Source of the DNA: Massilia norwichensis
GTDB lineage: Bacteria > Pseudomonadota > Gammaproteobacteria > Burkholderiales > Burkholderiaceae_D
NCBI RefSeq assembly: GCF_024753245.1
Contig: NZ_JANUGX010000026.1
Coordinates: 1 to 64,000, forward strand
Direction: 5' to 3'
DNA: 64,000 bases
The translations under genes and the position numbers were made by a program. The notes beneath the pieces are model-generated. The model did not search any database, had not been told where the DNA came from, and was given only the letters and a program-made list of their open reading frames with translations. Positions 9,371 to 18,065 of the stretch are shown piece by piece (within the stretch, counting starts at the first letter, position 1; every line of letters starts with the position of its first letter).

Positions 9371-10204
9371 TTACGCGTCTTTCCTTCGATAAAAATAATT
9401 TATGAATGAAGCAGCCATTTCATTGATCAGCAGCGCTTCGCTTTCTGTGATATCCGAAGAAGCTACGCTTCCATGGCCAATATTCGGTGTCCGATTTCTA
9501 TATATGTAAAACTGATGCAGAGACTCAGTAATGTTGGAGTCAGCAAGCTTTTTGTTCTTAATTTCTTTGATTGCTTCGCCTAAGGTCGCAGCCGAAATCC
9601 CCTTTTTGTTAAGCCATTCTTTTAGATAGCCTTCAATCGCTTTCATCGAATTAGAAACTGACGTCTCAATATTGATATGCTTCGGATCGGCAAGTGCATC
9701 CCTAGCGCCAGCGATTAAGGCAGAGATAACCGGGTATTCTTTAGTTGCGACTTCTGTATCGGTCATTTCTGCGATTACCGCCTCGTACTTGACTTCGACT
9801 CTCAATATTCCATCCTGATCACTTTTTACGATTTCATATCCAACGTTGTGGTAATCGAAGAGTTTATTAATCTTCTTCCATGGAACGAATCGCTGATTTA
9901 CCACCTCTTCAATGATGCTTAGCACTTCATGCCATTGAGCGCTTCGTATGAGATCGATCAGTAAATCACTACTATAGCCCTCATAAATATCATCCTCGCC
10001 ATAAAGGGACACGTGATCCTTGTTGATCGAAACCGACAGATTGCGATAAAGCGCATATTCACGAAGAACGGAGGCCTCTGCTTCTTCAATTTTCTCGTAC
10101 AACAATTTGAGAAGGTCATATCGGAAGGCAGATGGAATATACTTGTATCGAAGCTCGCATGGCTCGTAGTCGAGCTTATTTCGACGCGTAAAATTGAGTA
10201 GCAT
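9371..10204 (-). CDS. AbiJ-NTD4/HEPN-like abortive-infection family protein (STM4504/CBY_0614 type)
   Basis: A 277-residue protein whose N-terminus (residues 1-110, rich in aromatic and charged helices) resembles the AbiJ N-terminal domain 4 family. Its C-terminal 100 residues resemble the HEPN-like part of STM4504/CBY_0614 proteins. That part contains YRNRTPNIGHG, which offers an R-x5-H pair as a possible HEPN RNase motif. An AGGAG ribosome site lies about 12 nt before ATG 10204. It follows jetD by 43 bp on the same strand, so it may be a passenger at the end of the Wadjet operon. Cell suicide or RNA cleavage is inferred from the family. Confidence 0.6.
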   Translation of the reverse strand: MLLNFTRRNKLDYEPCELRYKYIPSAFRYDLLKLLYEKIEEAEASVLREYALYRNLSVSINKDHVSLYGEDDIYEGYSSDLLIDLIRSAQWHEVLSIIEEVVNQRFVPWKKINKLFDYHNVGYEIVKSDQDGILRVEVKYEAVIAEMTDTEVATKEYPVISALIAGARDALADPKHINIETSVSNSMKAIEGYLKEWLNKKGISAATLGEAIKEIKNKKLADSNITESLHQFYIYRNRTPNIGHGSVASSDITESEALLINEMAASFINYFYRRKDA

Positions 10205-10247
10205 CTTAACGTAAAACTCCTAATATATTGAGTGTGCAGAAAATAAA

Positions 10248-11105
10248 CTACGTGCCCATTGGCGACCTGTTGATGCACAGGCGCTCTTGTGGAAGCGCGT
10301 TGCGGCTTGTCTTTACTATGGCCCACAGCTTTCGGATATCTGGTTGTTTAGCCTGATCTAACGTTGCCTGCGCACCGGGCAACTGAGCCTCGTACCGTCC
10401 TTGTAGTTTAGATTTACCTAACAGGTCGCGCAGCACATCGTCTGGTGGTGCCAACACTCCTTCAAGATGGGGCAGGCGTGATGCGATGGCCAAGCCTTCC
10501 GGATCGTAATCGGGAGCAGACCACACCGCGCGGCCATATTCGATGAGAAAATTAAGCGACGCGCCGACCGAAGTGTGAACGCTCCCCCGCCACAATACCA
10601 GTGGATTTTCGCCGGCTGGCTGGAAATCGAGTTTGAGATCGTCAATGCGCTCAAAAACCTCCCAGTTCTCCACCACGATCACCGAATCGTGTCGTACGCC
10701 TTCGAGCGCGTCGTGCACATCACACTCCAGATTCGCCCTGGGAGGTAGATAGATCGCCTCCCCTTCCAATTGCAGTGGCCGGCCCCGAAGCGCCTTTAGC
10801 GCAATCCGATTTGCGCGTACGGATAAACCTGCCCATTTTTCGTCAGGCCCCAGCTCCAGCGCCGCAGCCCGATTTACATCAGCCCAAGCATCTGGCGAAG
10901 TCGCTGGATCGATGTTTTCGGCGCGAAGCCACTCGCAAATGCGTCGCTTGTGGGCGGCGCTAAACATGATTTGCTTACCTTGCACGATGCCGATTCCGAT
11001 TTCTTCGACGAATGCGGTCAGCGTCTTGGAGGCTTGAAATTGCACTCGCTCAGCCGGGCTTTGTAGAACTCGCAACAAACTTTGGGCCAGTATTTTTTTG
11101 TTCAT
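10248..11105 (-). CDS. jetD: Wadjet protein JetD, TOPRIM nuclease subunit
   Basis: Starts at ATG 11105 (MNKKILAQSLL), overlapping the jetA stop codon by one base (TGATG). It encodes 285 residues. A TOPRIM core is visible: VIVVENWEVFE (catalytic Glu), then VWSAPDYDPEGL (the DxD pair). An N-terminal helical region precedes it (DUF7281-like by my recollection). In Wadjet systems JetD is the toprim endonuclease that cuts plasmid DNA trapped by the JetABC condensin. It is the last jet gene, and the AbiJ-like gene follows after 142 nt of coding-strand distance measured from the shared operon end to its own start region at 10204. Confidence 0.75.
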   Translation of the reverse strand: MNKKILAQSLLRVLQSPAERVQFQASKTLTAFVEEIGIGIVQGKQIMFSAAHKRRICEWLRAENIDPATSPDAWADVNRAAALELGPDEKWAGLSVRANRIALKALRGRPLQLEGEAIYLPPRANLECDVHDALEGVRHDSVIVVENWEVFERIDDLKLDFQPAGENPLVLWRGSVHTSVGASLNFLIEYGRAVWSAPDYDPEGLAIASRLPHLEGVLAPPDDVLRDLLGKSKLQGRYEAQLPGAQATLDQAKQPDIRKLWAIVKTSRNALPQERLCINRSPMGT

Positions 11106-12337
11106 CAGCGCGCTCTGGACAACAACAGATCGGTCACATAAACGTTCCCGCATAATGGCTCGGCATCCATGATAACGGGCTCGAAGGTCACGTCGGCGCT
11201 GCGCCGGCGGCTCAAGGAACCTTCGTGTAACAAGCACAGCAACCAGATATCGTCCTCTAGATGCACAAGATCAGGGTTCTGCATTTTCCATGTGAGCGCA
11301 GACACAGGCTTCTCGTCAAGCTCGGCAAGCAGATTCGCCAGTGCATCCTGCCACGGTTTGGTACTCGGCAAGTCTTCGTCTGTTGTTTGTGCCTCATCGG
11401 AGAGCAGCGTCCCGATCCGGGGAGGCAATTCAGTAGCCGCCTTGACACTGGGGACCGTCATCGCGATATCGTAAAGCACTTCCTCGTGGACGGGATTTTG
11501 AATACATGGGTGCGTCACCAGAGAATAGCCGGGCGCCCGCCGTAACCAGGCCGGCGCGTCATCGAATATTTCGATGTCTCGGGGAGCGTAGGATGGCGTC
11601 TGCTTTAAATGGAGCTCGAAGGCCCGCATGCGTTTTGCAAGTAGCTCGATCTGCCGAGTGCGGTAAAGATAGTCCCGTAAAATCTCAGTGATGTCGAGTA
11701 ATTGGGCGCGCCACTGCGGAAGATGATTGGCGATCTGGGAGCGATACACGTCATACATCCGGTCCCCCTCGGGTATGTTCTCCAACCTGTGAAGCAAGTC
11801 GCTGGACTGGATCACGCCCAGCGCGTGACTGATACGCCCAACACGCTCCAGATAAAATTCATTCTGTGCGCGCTTTTCTGCGTATGTCGGCACATCGGCG
11901 AAGCGGTTATCGGCCAGGATGCGCAGGAACCGCAGGGCGATTGTCACGCTATCGGACAAGGCGAATACCGCACGGTCAAATTCTTCGCTGTAACGATCCG
12001 CATCGTCCAGGCGCCCATCGAAGACGGCATTGGCAACAAGGTCGGCGATCTCCGGCAGTCGCCGGTCCAGATCTGCCACATCGGCGCCCACCATTGAATA
12101 CAGCCTGTCAACGTGCAGCGCCTCCTCAAAATGCTTGGCCAGCGAGCTGGCCAGGCGATACGTACCTTCCCGGAGCGGGATCAGAATGCGGGCCTGATTC
12201 AGCTTAAGCAGGCCTCTCCCTCCTTCCGGATCGTCGGTGTGGTCCACTTCGCCGCGGTTGAACGCGGCGGCAATGAGCTGTCGGTGCTTGTACAGCTCGC
12301 TCAGATGGGCAATTACAAGGTCAGGATGGTCGGGCAT
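11105..12337 (-). CDS. jetA: Wadjet protein JetA (MksF/kleisin-like)
   Basis: A 410-residue protein, predicted mostly helical, with a winged-helix-like N-terminus (HPDLVIAHLSELYKHRQLIA) and a C-terminal region rich in Leu and acidic residues. It takes the kleisin position of a bacterial MksBEF-type condensin. It starts 6 nt after the jetB stop and overlaps jetD by one base. In some databases this group is misnamed 'phosphoenolpyruvate carboxylase'. I see no such catalytic motif. JetA is expected to bridge the JetC ATPase heads and bind JetB. Confidence 0.7.
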   Translation of the reverse strand: MPDHPDLVIAHLSELYKHRQLIAAAFNRGEVDHTDDPEGGRGLLKLNQARILIPLREGTYRLASSLAKHFEEALHVDRLYSMVGADVADLDRRLPEIADLVANAVFDGRLDDADRYSEEFDRAVFALSDSVTIALRFLRILADNRFADVPTYAEKRAQNEFYLERVGRISHALGVIQSSDLLHRLENIPEGDRMYDVYRSQIANHLPQWRAQLLDITEILRDYLYRTRQIELLAKRMRAFELHLKQTPSYAPRDIEIFDDAPAWLRRAPGYSLVTHPCIQNPVHEEVLYDIAMTVPSVKAATELPPRIGTLLSDEAQTTDEDLPSTKPWQDALANLLAELDEKPVSALTWKMQNPDLVHLEDDIWLLCLLHEGSLSRRRSADVTFEPVIMDAEPLCGNVYVTDLLLSRAR

Positions 12338-12343
12338 CGTAGG

Positions 12344-12967
12344 CTATAACAAACGCGGTGTCGGGGCCTGCTCTTCTTCAATGTCGTCGCCGATATTCTC
12401 GGCCGTCATAAGGAATTGCACGATTTCGGTGAGATATTCGATCTTGCCTGTAACTTGGTAAATCTCGCGCTCGGCATTGACACGAATGAGAAAACCATCG
12501 TCCACCAGCAATTTCAAATGACGGTCCAAGGCGCCCTTGAGCTTGCCGTCGGTGGCACCACCTCGTCCCACACTGCCCAGTGCCTGGAACTCCGCACGCA
12601 AGCCAGGGTTGCCATCGATCGCAGCCATGAGCGCATGTGCTTCGATCTTGTCCCCCCTGGAGTAGAAGATTTCCATCCCGCTAGCACGCATCACCTTGAC
12701 AAAAAAGTCGACCAGAAAACGGATCTTCAGCTTGATGCGTGTGAATTCTTCTTTGATGGCATGCTTTTCATTAGGGCCAATTCGCTCATAGGCAGCGTAC
12801 CAAGCGCCGCTTTGCTCGGTCATGACCAGGGAGCGGCCGATGCGCGTCAGGTAGGCGTTAGCGTCCTTCTGATTAGACTCGGTGGCAAGAAACCGATATG
12901 CGTCCGGATAGCGCACTTCACAGATAAACTCGCCGCTTAACAGTAGCGGCATGACTTGTTCAAACAT
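12344..12967 (-). CDS. jetB: Wadjet protein JetB (MksE/kite-like)
   Basis: I place the start at ATG 12967 (MFEQVMPLLLSGEF), which has a strong GAGGAG ribosome site inside the jetC stop region and leaves 10 nt between genes. An in-frame start 144 nt further upstream would overlap jetC deeply and is unlikely. The 207 residues include DAYRFLATESNQKDANAYLTR and tandem winged-helix-like helices, ending in LVDDGFLIRVNAEREIYQVT. This fits MksE/JetB, which binds the kleisin in the condensin complex. Its end is 6 nt before jetA. Confidence 0.75.
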   Translation of the reverse strand: MFEQVMPLLLSGEFICEVRYPDAYRFLATESNQKDANAYLTRIGRSLVMTEQSGAWYAAYERIGPNEKHAIKEEFTRIKLKIRFLVDFFVKVMRASGMEIFYSRGDKIEAHALMAAIDGNPGLRAEFQALGSVGRGGATDGKLKGALDRHLKLLVDDGFLIRVNAEREIYQVTGKIEYLTEIVQFLMTAENIGDDIEEEQAPTPRLL

Positions 12968-12977
12968 GCTTCGCTCC

Positions 12978-15900
12978 TCATTGTGGGCTATCGTGACCGC
13001 CGCTAAGTGCGACAGCGGTCGGGTCATAAATGCATCGGTCTGATTTGATGGAGCGCCGGTTGCAAAACAGCGCGAGCACATCAGGATCAGGATCCGGACA
13101 GGCCGAGACAAGCGTAATATTGTTTCGATTGAGGATGTCCATCAACAACTCGACATTGCCCAGATCGAGGTCCTTGATTTCATCCAAGGCCCAGACCACG
13201 TTGACCGGCGCACTGCCGCGAACGCGGTTGATGAAGGCCACGAAGATGAGGACGATCACGATATAGGACAGACCGTTCGAAGAAATGCTCTCTAAGTCCT
13301 CCGCCTTCCTGAACGGACGGCGGTTGCCATTTTCGACGACCTCGCCCTGGATGCGAACCAGGTTGGTCAGTTCGGCCTGAATGCCCTCCTTCAAGTGCCA
13401 GTGGTCGAGGAGTTCGCGTAGTGCTGTGGCGAACGCCGGCGGTGGCAAGTCGACCAACTCGCCAGCCTGCCAGTCATTGCGCGCATCAATGACCTTTTCG
13501 ATGGTGCTCCAGTATTCCAGTTCGCGAATCGACGATACGATCTCCACACTCAGTTGGCCAATACTTTCAAAGCCCTGATTGGCATTTAAGCTGTCCTGCA
13601 GCTCCCTGTTAAATTGCAATACCTTGCGATGAAAGGTGTCCATGCGATTACGAAAATCGCCGACCGCTTCTGCAATGGTACGGGCCTCCACCCGCAGCAG
13701 ATTCTGGTAAATCAAATGCTCGCTCGAGTACCACGCCTTGAAGGCGGGAACCCATTCTCGGGCTTGCGTTGCGCGGTCCGGACCGATACTCTGCCGATGC
13801 GTCTCATAGTATTGATCCGGCGGCGACATTCGATGCGCCGTGAATGCTTTTTTGATGCCGTCGATATCCCGCATTAGGCGTTCCTCGCTCTTCTTTAACT
13901 CCCCCATCTGTAGCCCATACTGCCCAATGAGCGCCACCGACTGCCAGGCCGGATCGAACGCAGGTACGGCATGCACCGAAACAGCGTAGGGTTCCAGCAG
14001 TTCCAGATACCTCTGCACTTTATGTTGCTCTCCAGCGATTTCCTCGAGCTTTTTTGCTAACTGCTGGAGCGCACTGCGGCGCGTCGATTTATCGTCGTTC
14101 CATACCTTCATGCAGCTCTCTTTTGCCTGCTCTTCCTTCGCCTTATCCTTTCTTGCGGTTGCGAGCGCGTCTTGAAAAGAGTCGCGCTGACTCCATTCAG
14201 ACGTCTGCCAGATGCGCCACTGCATAACGTGGTTACGTTCGTCAGCGATCACGTTAAGCTGAGACCGCGTTGTGTTGATCTGCACATCAAGCTGTGCCAG
14301 AGCAGTAGTGTCTACCCCACTCGCTCTGAGCTTGGCGATCCGATCATCTTCGATCTGGCCACGGCTAATCTGGTAGCGTTTTTCGACGCCATCGGCCACG
14401 CTGCCGATATCGGCGAGCGTCTGGTCCAGCGCGCGCTGGACATCTTGCTTGCGTGCGGCGCGCTGTGTCACCAGCTGCGCGATGGCGGCCTCAGTCAACG
14501 CACGGTGTTCTGCGAGTCGCTTCTTCGCGTCCCTGCACATGCGGTCGGCGTCGGCATGAGCTTGTTGTGCTTGCGCCTTTGCCGCATCGCGGCTGTGTTG
14601 CACATTAGTGCGGGCTCCCTTGAGTAATTTTTCCGCGGAGGCCAGGGCTGCTTTCGCGCTGGCCGCCTCCACCGAACGCATATCTGCGACGCGTTGCGCT
14701 TCAAGCCGCTGGGAGCCAAGCAAAGTCAGATTTGTCTCATGCTGGATGATCCGATCCTTGGCCGCGCGCATGTCGTCACGCGTCGCCTCGATCTTCTGCT
14801 GCAGGGTCTGTTCGTCGGCCATCAGTGGCGCTTCGACCCCATCCAGATTGATCCGCAAGCCATAGATGCTGTCCGTCAGCTCGCCCATGACTGGTGCCAG
14901 GTCGGTGCGGGTCAGCAAATCTTCGCGCAGCACTTTAGCGATGTCCTGTGTCCAACCCGGGTGCTGGGCGCGCAACGCATATAAGACGCTGTCCTGGTCC
15001 GGTGTGGCGTGCATCAAGAGTGTATTGAGGCGACGCTCCCCCTGAGCGACATCCGTTTTGAGCACCTGCAGCTGCATTTCTGCCTGGTCAAATGCATGTC
15101 GGGCCTTCTCATGGGCTTTGCTCGCCAGCGTATCTTGCGAAGAGTATTCGTCGTATTTCTCGCGCGCCTGGCCGACCTTGACCTCTTGCTGCTCCGCGAT
15201 TTCGACCAGTTTGGGATCAGGTTGAGGATGTTGCAACTGTGCTTGCGCCAGTCCCAGCGCCACATTTGCCGCTTCCAGCGCCGCTTGCAGTTGATTCTCT
15301 TCAGGCACAGCCTGATGGCGCGTCAGTATTTCCTGTTCGTCGAACTCGCGCGCCACCGCGTCCATGCGCAGTTGATGGTCCTCCCGTGCGCTGGTGCGCT
15401 GTCGTTCGAACGCATTGACACGCTGGCTGTGTTCGAGCTCGAGACTCTTGACGAGTTTGTCGTACTCTTCCTCAATATTGGATTGCTTATTCAGCAGCAG
15501 GCCTTTGCGCTCTTCCAGGCGGGCCCTTGCCTGGAGAAGCTCAGCTTCCTGATCTACGAGGGCAGCCTTCTGCTCGATGCCCTCCTGCTGATACTTTTCC
15601 TTCTGTTGGGCGAGGTGGTTCAACTTGCGCTGTGCGTCTTCGATCGAACGTCCAACCTGATCAATACGCTCCAGGATGGCACTGCGCAGTTGAGAAAAGC
15701 GCTGGTCAGATGCATCCCGTTCTTCCTGTGCCGTGTTGAGCGCCCGCTGCTGGTTCGTTTCCTGACCCCTGAGGTTATCGTCGAGTGCCTGGAACTGGCC
15801 ATGCAGGTTGCGCAGTTCCTGTTCTGCTGCTAATGCTGCCAGATAGGCTGCCTCCACTTCTTCCATGCGGGTCGCCTGTGTCATCACGGCAGAATAGCTG

Positions 15901-16631
15901 TGATAGGCGTCCGGCCAGCCTTCCACTTTCTTGCGCTCCGCGCCGAGCGAGATCTGGCCGGCCGCGTCCGTCACGGTGGCAACGATCATCCGTTGCAAAT
16001 CAGCGAAATTCGTTTTCCGCGTAAACATACCGAATACGATACGTTCGATGTGCGGAAGCGGCTGACCAGGTGGGCAAAAAGCGTAGGAGTGGAGGTCGCG
16101 ACGATGCTGTTTTGGGTCACTGCCGTGCGTACGCTTGCCCTGGATGACGGCACGGTATTGGTCGAGATGCATTTTCCGGCTGCAAGTGACGCCCTTCAGC
16201 TTGAAGCGTTCGAGCAAATTTGTGTTCGCTACCAACGATTTCCCGTCATCGTGCACGAACCAATCGCGCTGAAATGCCGCATTGACAAAGCGGTACTCCA
16301 CGGCATCGCCAGTCACGTCCGAGCAGAGGATGGCGCAACACGTCACGCCGTCACGGTCATATTCGTAGATGATGTACGACGTCGACCTGGGCAGATAGTA
16401 CCTGGCAAAGTTTTGCTGATTGCTGACGGGACGGACAATCCGGTCTGGACGCTCGCCAAAGAACGCAGGGATCAGCTTCAACAGTGACGTCTTCCCCCTG
16501 CCATTGCGCCCAGTGATCGCAGTACCGCCCTGCAGAGGAAGCTCAGTGATGCGGCCGGTGGTATAGGAGTCCACCATGACTAGCTTGTTCAACGCAAAGC
16601 GACCGACCAGAGGCGAGCTGTCAACGATCAT
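12978..16631 (-). CDS. jetC: Wadjet protein JetC (MksB/SMC-like ATPase)
   Basis: A 1217-residue SMC-like ATPase and the first gene of the jet operon. Walker A GRNGRGKTS is at 41-49, after LPLQGGTAIT. Very long Gln/Glu/Ala-rich coiled coils span roughly residues 230-500 and 620-900. The C-terminus has LSYIVIVLIFVAF (signature-helix region), VVWALDEIKDLD (Walker B) and NITLVSACPDPDPD (end of the ATPase head). Length and domain order fit the motor of a Wadjet complex, which extrudes plasmid DNA and hands it to JetD. The operon order is C-B-A-D rather than the A-B-C-D of the best-studied type I systems, so it is probably a type II or III variant. Confidence 0.8.
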   Translation of the reverse strand: MIVDSSPLVGRFALNKLVMVDSYTTGRITELPLQGGTAITGRNGRGKTSLLKLIPAFFGERPDRIVRPVSNQQNFARYYLPRSTSYIIYEYDRDGVTCCAILCSDVTGDAVEYRFVNAAFQRDWFVHDDGKSLVANTNLLERFKLKGVTCSRKMHLDQYRAVIQGKRTHGSDPKQHRRDLHSYAFCPPGQPLPHIERIVFGMFTRKTNFADLQRMIVATVTDAAGQISLGAERKKVEGWPDAYHSYSAVMTQATRMEEVEAAYLAALAAEQELRNLHGQFQALDDNLRGQETNQQRALNTAQEERDASDQRFSQLRSAILERIDQVGRSIEDAQRKLNHLAQQKEKYQQEGIEQKAALVDQEAELLQARARLEERKGLLLNKQSNIEEEYDKLVKSLELEHSQRVNAFERQRTSAREDHQLRMDAVAREFDEQEILTRHQAVPEENQLQAALEAANVALGLAQAQLQHPQPDPKLVEIAEQQEVKVGQAREKYDEYSSQDTLASKAHEKARHAFDQAEMQLQVLKTDVAQGERRLNTLLMHATPDQDSVLYALRAQHPGWTQDIAKVLREDLLTRTDLAPVMGELTDSIYGLRINLDGVEAPLMADEQTLQQKIEATRDDMRAAKDRIIQHETNLTLLGSQRLEAQRVADMRSVEAASAKAALASAEKLLKGARTNVQHSRDAAKAQAQQAHADADRMCRDAKKRLAEHRALTEAAIAQLVTQRAARKQDVQRALDQTLADIGSVADGVEKRYQISRGQIEDDRIAKLRASGVDTTALAQLDVQINTTRSQLNVIADERNHVMQWRIWQTSEWSQRDSFQDALATARKDKAKEEQAKESCMKVWNDDKSTRRSALQQLAKKLEEIAGEQHKVQRYLELLEPYAVSVHAVPAFDPAWQSVALIGQYGLQMGELKKSEERLMRDIDGIKKAFTAHRMSPPDQYYETHRQSIGPDRATQAREWVPAFKAWYSSEHLIYQNLLRVEARTIAEAVGDFRNRMDTFHRKVLQFNRELQDSLNANQGFESIGQLSVEIVSSIRELEYWSTIEKVIDARNDWQAGELVDLPPPAFATALRELLDHWHLKEGIQAELTNLVRIQGEVVENGNRRPFRKAEDLESISSNGLSYIVIVLIFVAFINRVRGSAPVNVVWALDEIKDLDLGNVELLMDILNRNNITLVSACPDPDPDVLALFCNRRSIKSDRCIYDPTAVALSGGHDSPQ

Positions 16632-16669
16632 TAATGAAGCTCCTTATTGGTAGAAAGGAAACGAATAGA

Positions 16670-16686
16670 GGTAAAGACTATTTACC
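16670..16686. promoter_or_regulatory. Inverted repeat in jetC/WYL-regulator divergent promoter region
   Basis: GGTAAA (16670-16675) and TTTACC (16681-16686) form a perfect 6-bp inverted repeat with a 5-nt spacer, 38 bp upstream of jetC. It is a candidate operator for the adjacent WYL regulator. Confidence 0.4.
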
Positions 16687-16727
16687 GATAAAATTATTTA
16701 ACGTATCCAAACTTAACTGTTCGTGAT

Positions 16728-16743
16728 AGCATTTGTCAATGCT
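16728..16743. promoter_or_regulatory. Second inverted repeat upstream of the WYL regulator
   Basis: AGCATT (16728-16733) and AATGCT (16738-16743) form a perfect 6-bp inverted repeat with spacer TGTC. It lies 24 bp before the regulator's start codon, where binding would block its own transcription. The sequence differs from the 16670 repeat, so at most one may be the true WYL operator. Confidence 0.35.
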
Positions 16744-16766
16744 GTACAAAATCACAGGACTCTTAC

Positions 16767-17594
16767 GTGACCACCTCCCCTATCGCTTCCTCATCGCCTG
16801 CCGAGCCGGCGTCGCTGCCGACCAGTATTCGCCAGCGGCTGATGCATATTGAGCGTTGCCTCTTCTGGAAGGGAGAGGTGCAACGTGCCGACCTGATCGA
16901 CACCTTTGAAATCACCACGGTTCAAGCTGCCAAGGACTTTCGTCTGTACATGGATAGCTTTCCGGGGAACATGGCGTACAACCAGTCACGCCGCAGATAT
17001 ATCCCGCAGGGCCGTTTCACTCCGGCGTTGATTCGCCCCGACACCCTCGATGAGTTTGCTGATATGCCGTCAGCGCAGGTGCCCGTCGCGCGGTGGCCGC
17101 TGCCGCTGCGTCGCGCAAGTCCAGAAGTATTGCTCGTCATGGTCGAGGGCGTCCGAGACCGGCGCATGATTGAGGTGCAGTACCAATCGATGACGGGACA
17201 GGCACCCGAATGGCGCTGGCTTTCGCCGCATGCGTTCGCCTCTGATGCGGAACGCTGGCACGTGCGGGCGTTTTGCCATAAGCGGCAAGAGTTTCGGGAC
17301 TTTGTGCTGGGACGGATATTGAGTACACGCGATGTTGATGCAACCGACATCGATCCTGCGGGCGATACTGAATGGAACACGTTCGTAGATGTCCTCGTCA
17401 CACCCAACCCAAGGCTCGAAGCAGAGCAACGGCAGGCTATCGGCGCAGAGTACCAATTACCGGAAGATTTGGAGCTCACCCTCAAGTTGAGGAAATCAAT
17501 GCTCTTCTACGTCAATGCAAAGTTTGAACCCGCCACCACAGAAGATCCAGCGGCCCATCAGTTGTTTGTAGCGGCACTAAAAGAGTCGGAATAA
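16767..17594 (+). CDS. WYL-domain transcriptional regulator (BrxR/CapW-like) of the Wadjet operon
   Basis: A 275-residue protein with an N-terminal winged helix-turn-helix (RQRLMHIERCLFWKGEVQRA to the helix with TTVQAAKDFRLY, about 20-70). A WYL domain follows (RRMIEVQYQSMTGQ and SPHAFASDAERWHVRAFC, about 128-185) and then a WCX-like C-terminus. This layout is that of BrxR/CapW repressors, which guard BREX, CBASS and other defence operons and are thought to release DNA when a nucleic-acid or nucleotide signal binds the WYL domain. It is divergent from jetC across 135 bp containing two inverted repeats. A terminator follows at 17613-17649. Confidence 0.75.
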   Translation: MTTSPIASSSPAEPASLPTSIRQRLMHIERCLFWKGEVQRADLIDTFEITTVQAAKDFRLYMDSFPGNMAYNQSRRRYIPQGRFTPALIRPDTLDEFADMPSAQVPVARWPLPLRRASPEVLLVMVEGVRDRRMIEVQYQSMTGQAPEWRWLSPHAFASDAERWHVRAFCHKRQEFRDFVLGRILSTRDVDATDIDPAGDTEWNTFVDVLVTPNPRLEAEQRQAIGAEYQLPEDLELTLKLRKSMLFYVNAKFEPATTEDPAAHQLFVAALKESE

Positions 17595-17612
17595 GCCGTG
17601 TTCATTTGCGTA

Positions 17613-17649
17613 AGTCTGCTCGCGTAAGCGAACTCCCAGACTCTTTTTT
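17613..17649 (+). terminator. Terminator after the WYL regulator
   Basis: AGTCTG (17613-17618) pairs with CAGACT (17637-17642), with a CGC/GCG inner pairing, and is followed by CTTTTTT, 19 nt after the stop codon. Confidence 0.65.
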
Positions 17650-17864
17650 CAGCCAAGCACGGCCTGAAACCTTCCGTCCTCGGAAAAGTGGCAGACGATG
17701 CTTGCCGTGAACCCGGAGCGCCTTCATCTTAGCTACACAGAAGCGAATTTCGGCTATGTCTCGAAAATTAGTTCCAACGTGCGAACGGCATTTGGTTGTG
17801 CAGCTTTGAACACTCGTCGCCTGGACGCAACAGCTCAGCTGGGAGTCGTTAAATTACAGTCGAT

Positions 17865-17901
17865 AAGTGTTGCGTTCGACGGCACTGCAAGCGCAACACT
17901 T
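17865..17901. repeat. 10-bp perfect inverted repeat at island edge
   Basis: AAGTGTTGCG (17865-17874) and CGCAACACTT (17892-17901) are perfect reverse complements separated by 17 nt. There is no T-run after it, so it is not an ordinary terminator. Role unknown. Confidence 0.45.
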
Positions 17902-18065
17902 CAGGCAATTTCAAAACGCAACGGGAATTAAGAGATTATTCCAGTTCCGAGAAGGTGATGACGCGCAACAGTCAGCCGAAACTACCAAGAATGCGAACTT
18001 TGCTTCCATCCTTGAATCCGCCCGGCCCGCCCCAACTCATGCCGTATCCGACAAGAGTTCCGATC

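Larger units (their letters stand above)
17595..18065. other. Island edge: terminator, inverted repeat, no convincing gene
   Basis: The stretch begins with the regulator's terminator and contains a 10-bp inverted repeat at 17865-17901. Open frames in it give proteins with no recognisable features. Base composition shifts from the defence island to the GC-rich, codon-biased sequence seen from about 18.1 kb on. No tRNA or integrase attachment site is visible. Confidence 0.45.

Noticed and set aside
11105..12337. JetA as phosphoenolpyruvate carboxylase
   Set aside because: It has no PEP carboxylase motifs and only half the length, and it lies within a condensin operon.
17698..17931. A 77-codon plus-strand frame at the island edge
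   Set aside because: No ribosome site, no similarity noticed and no neighbour support; kept only as intergenic sequence.
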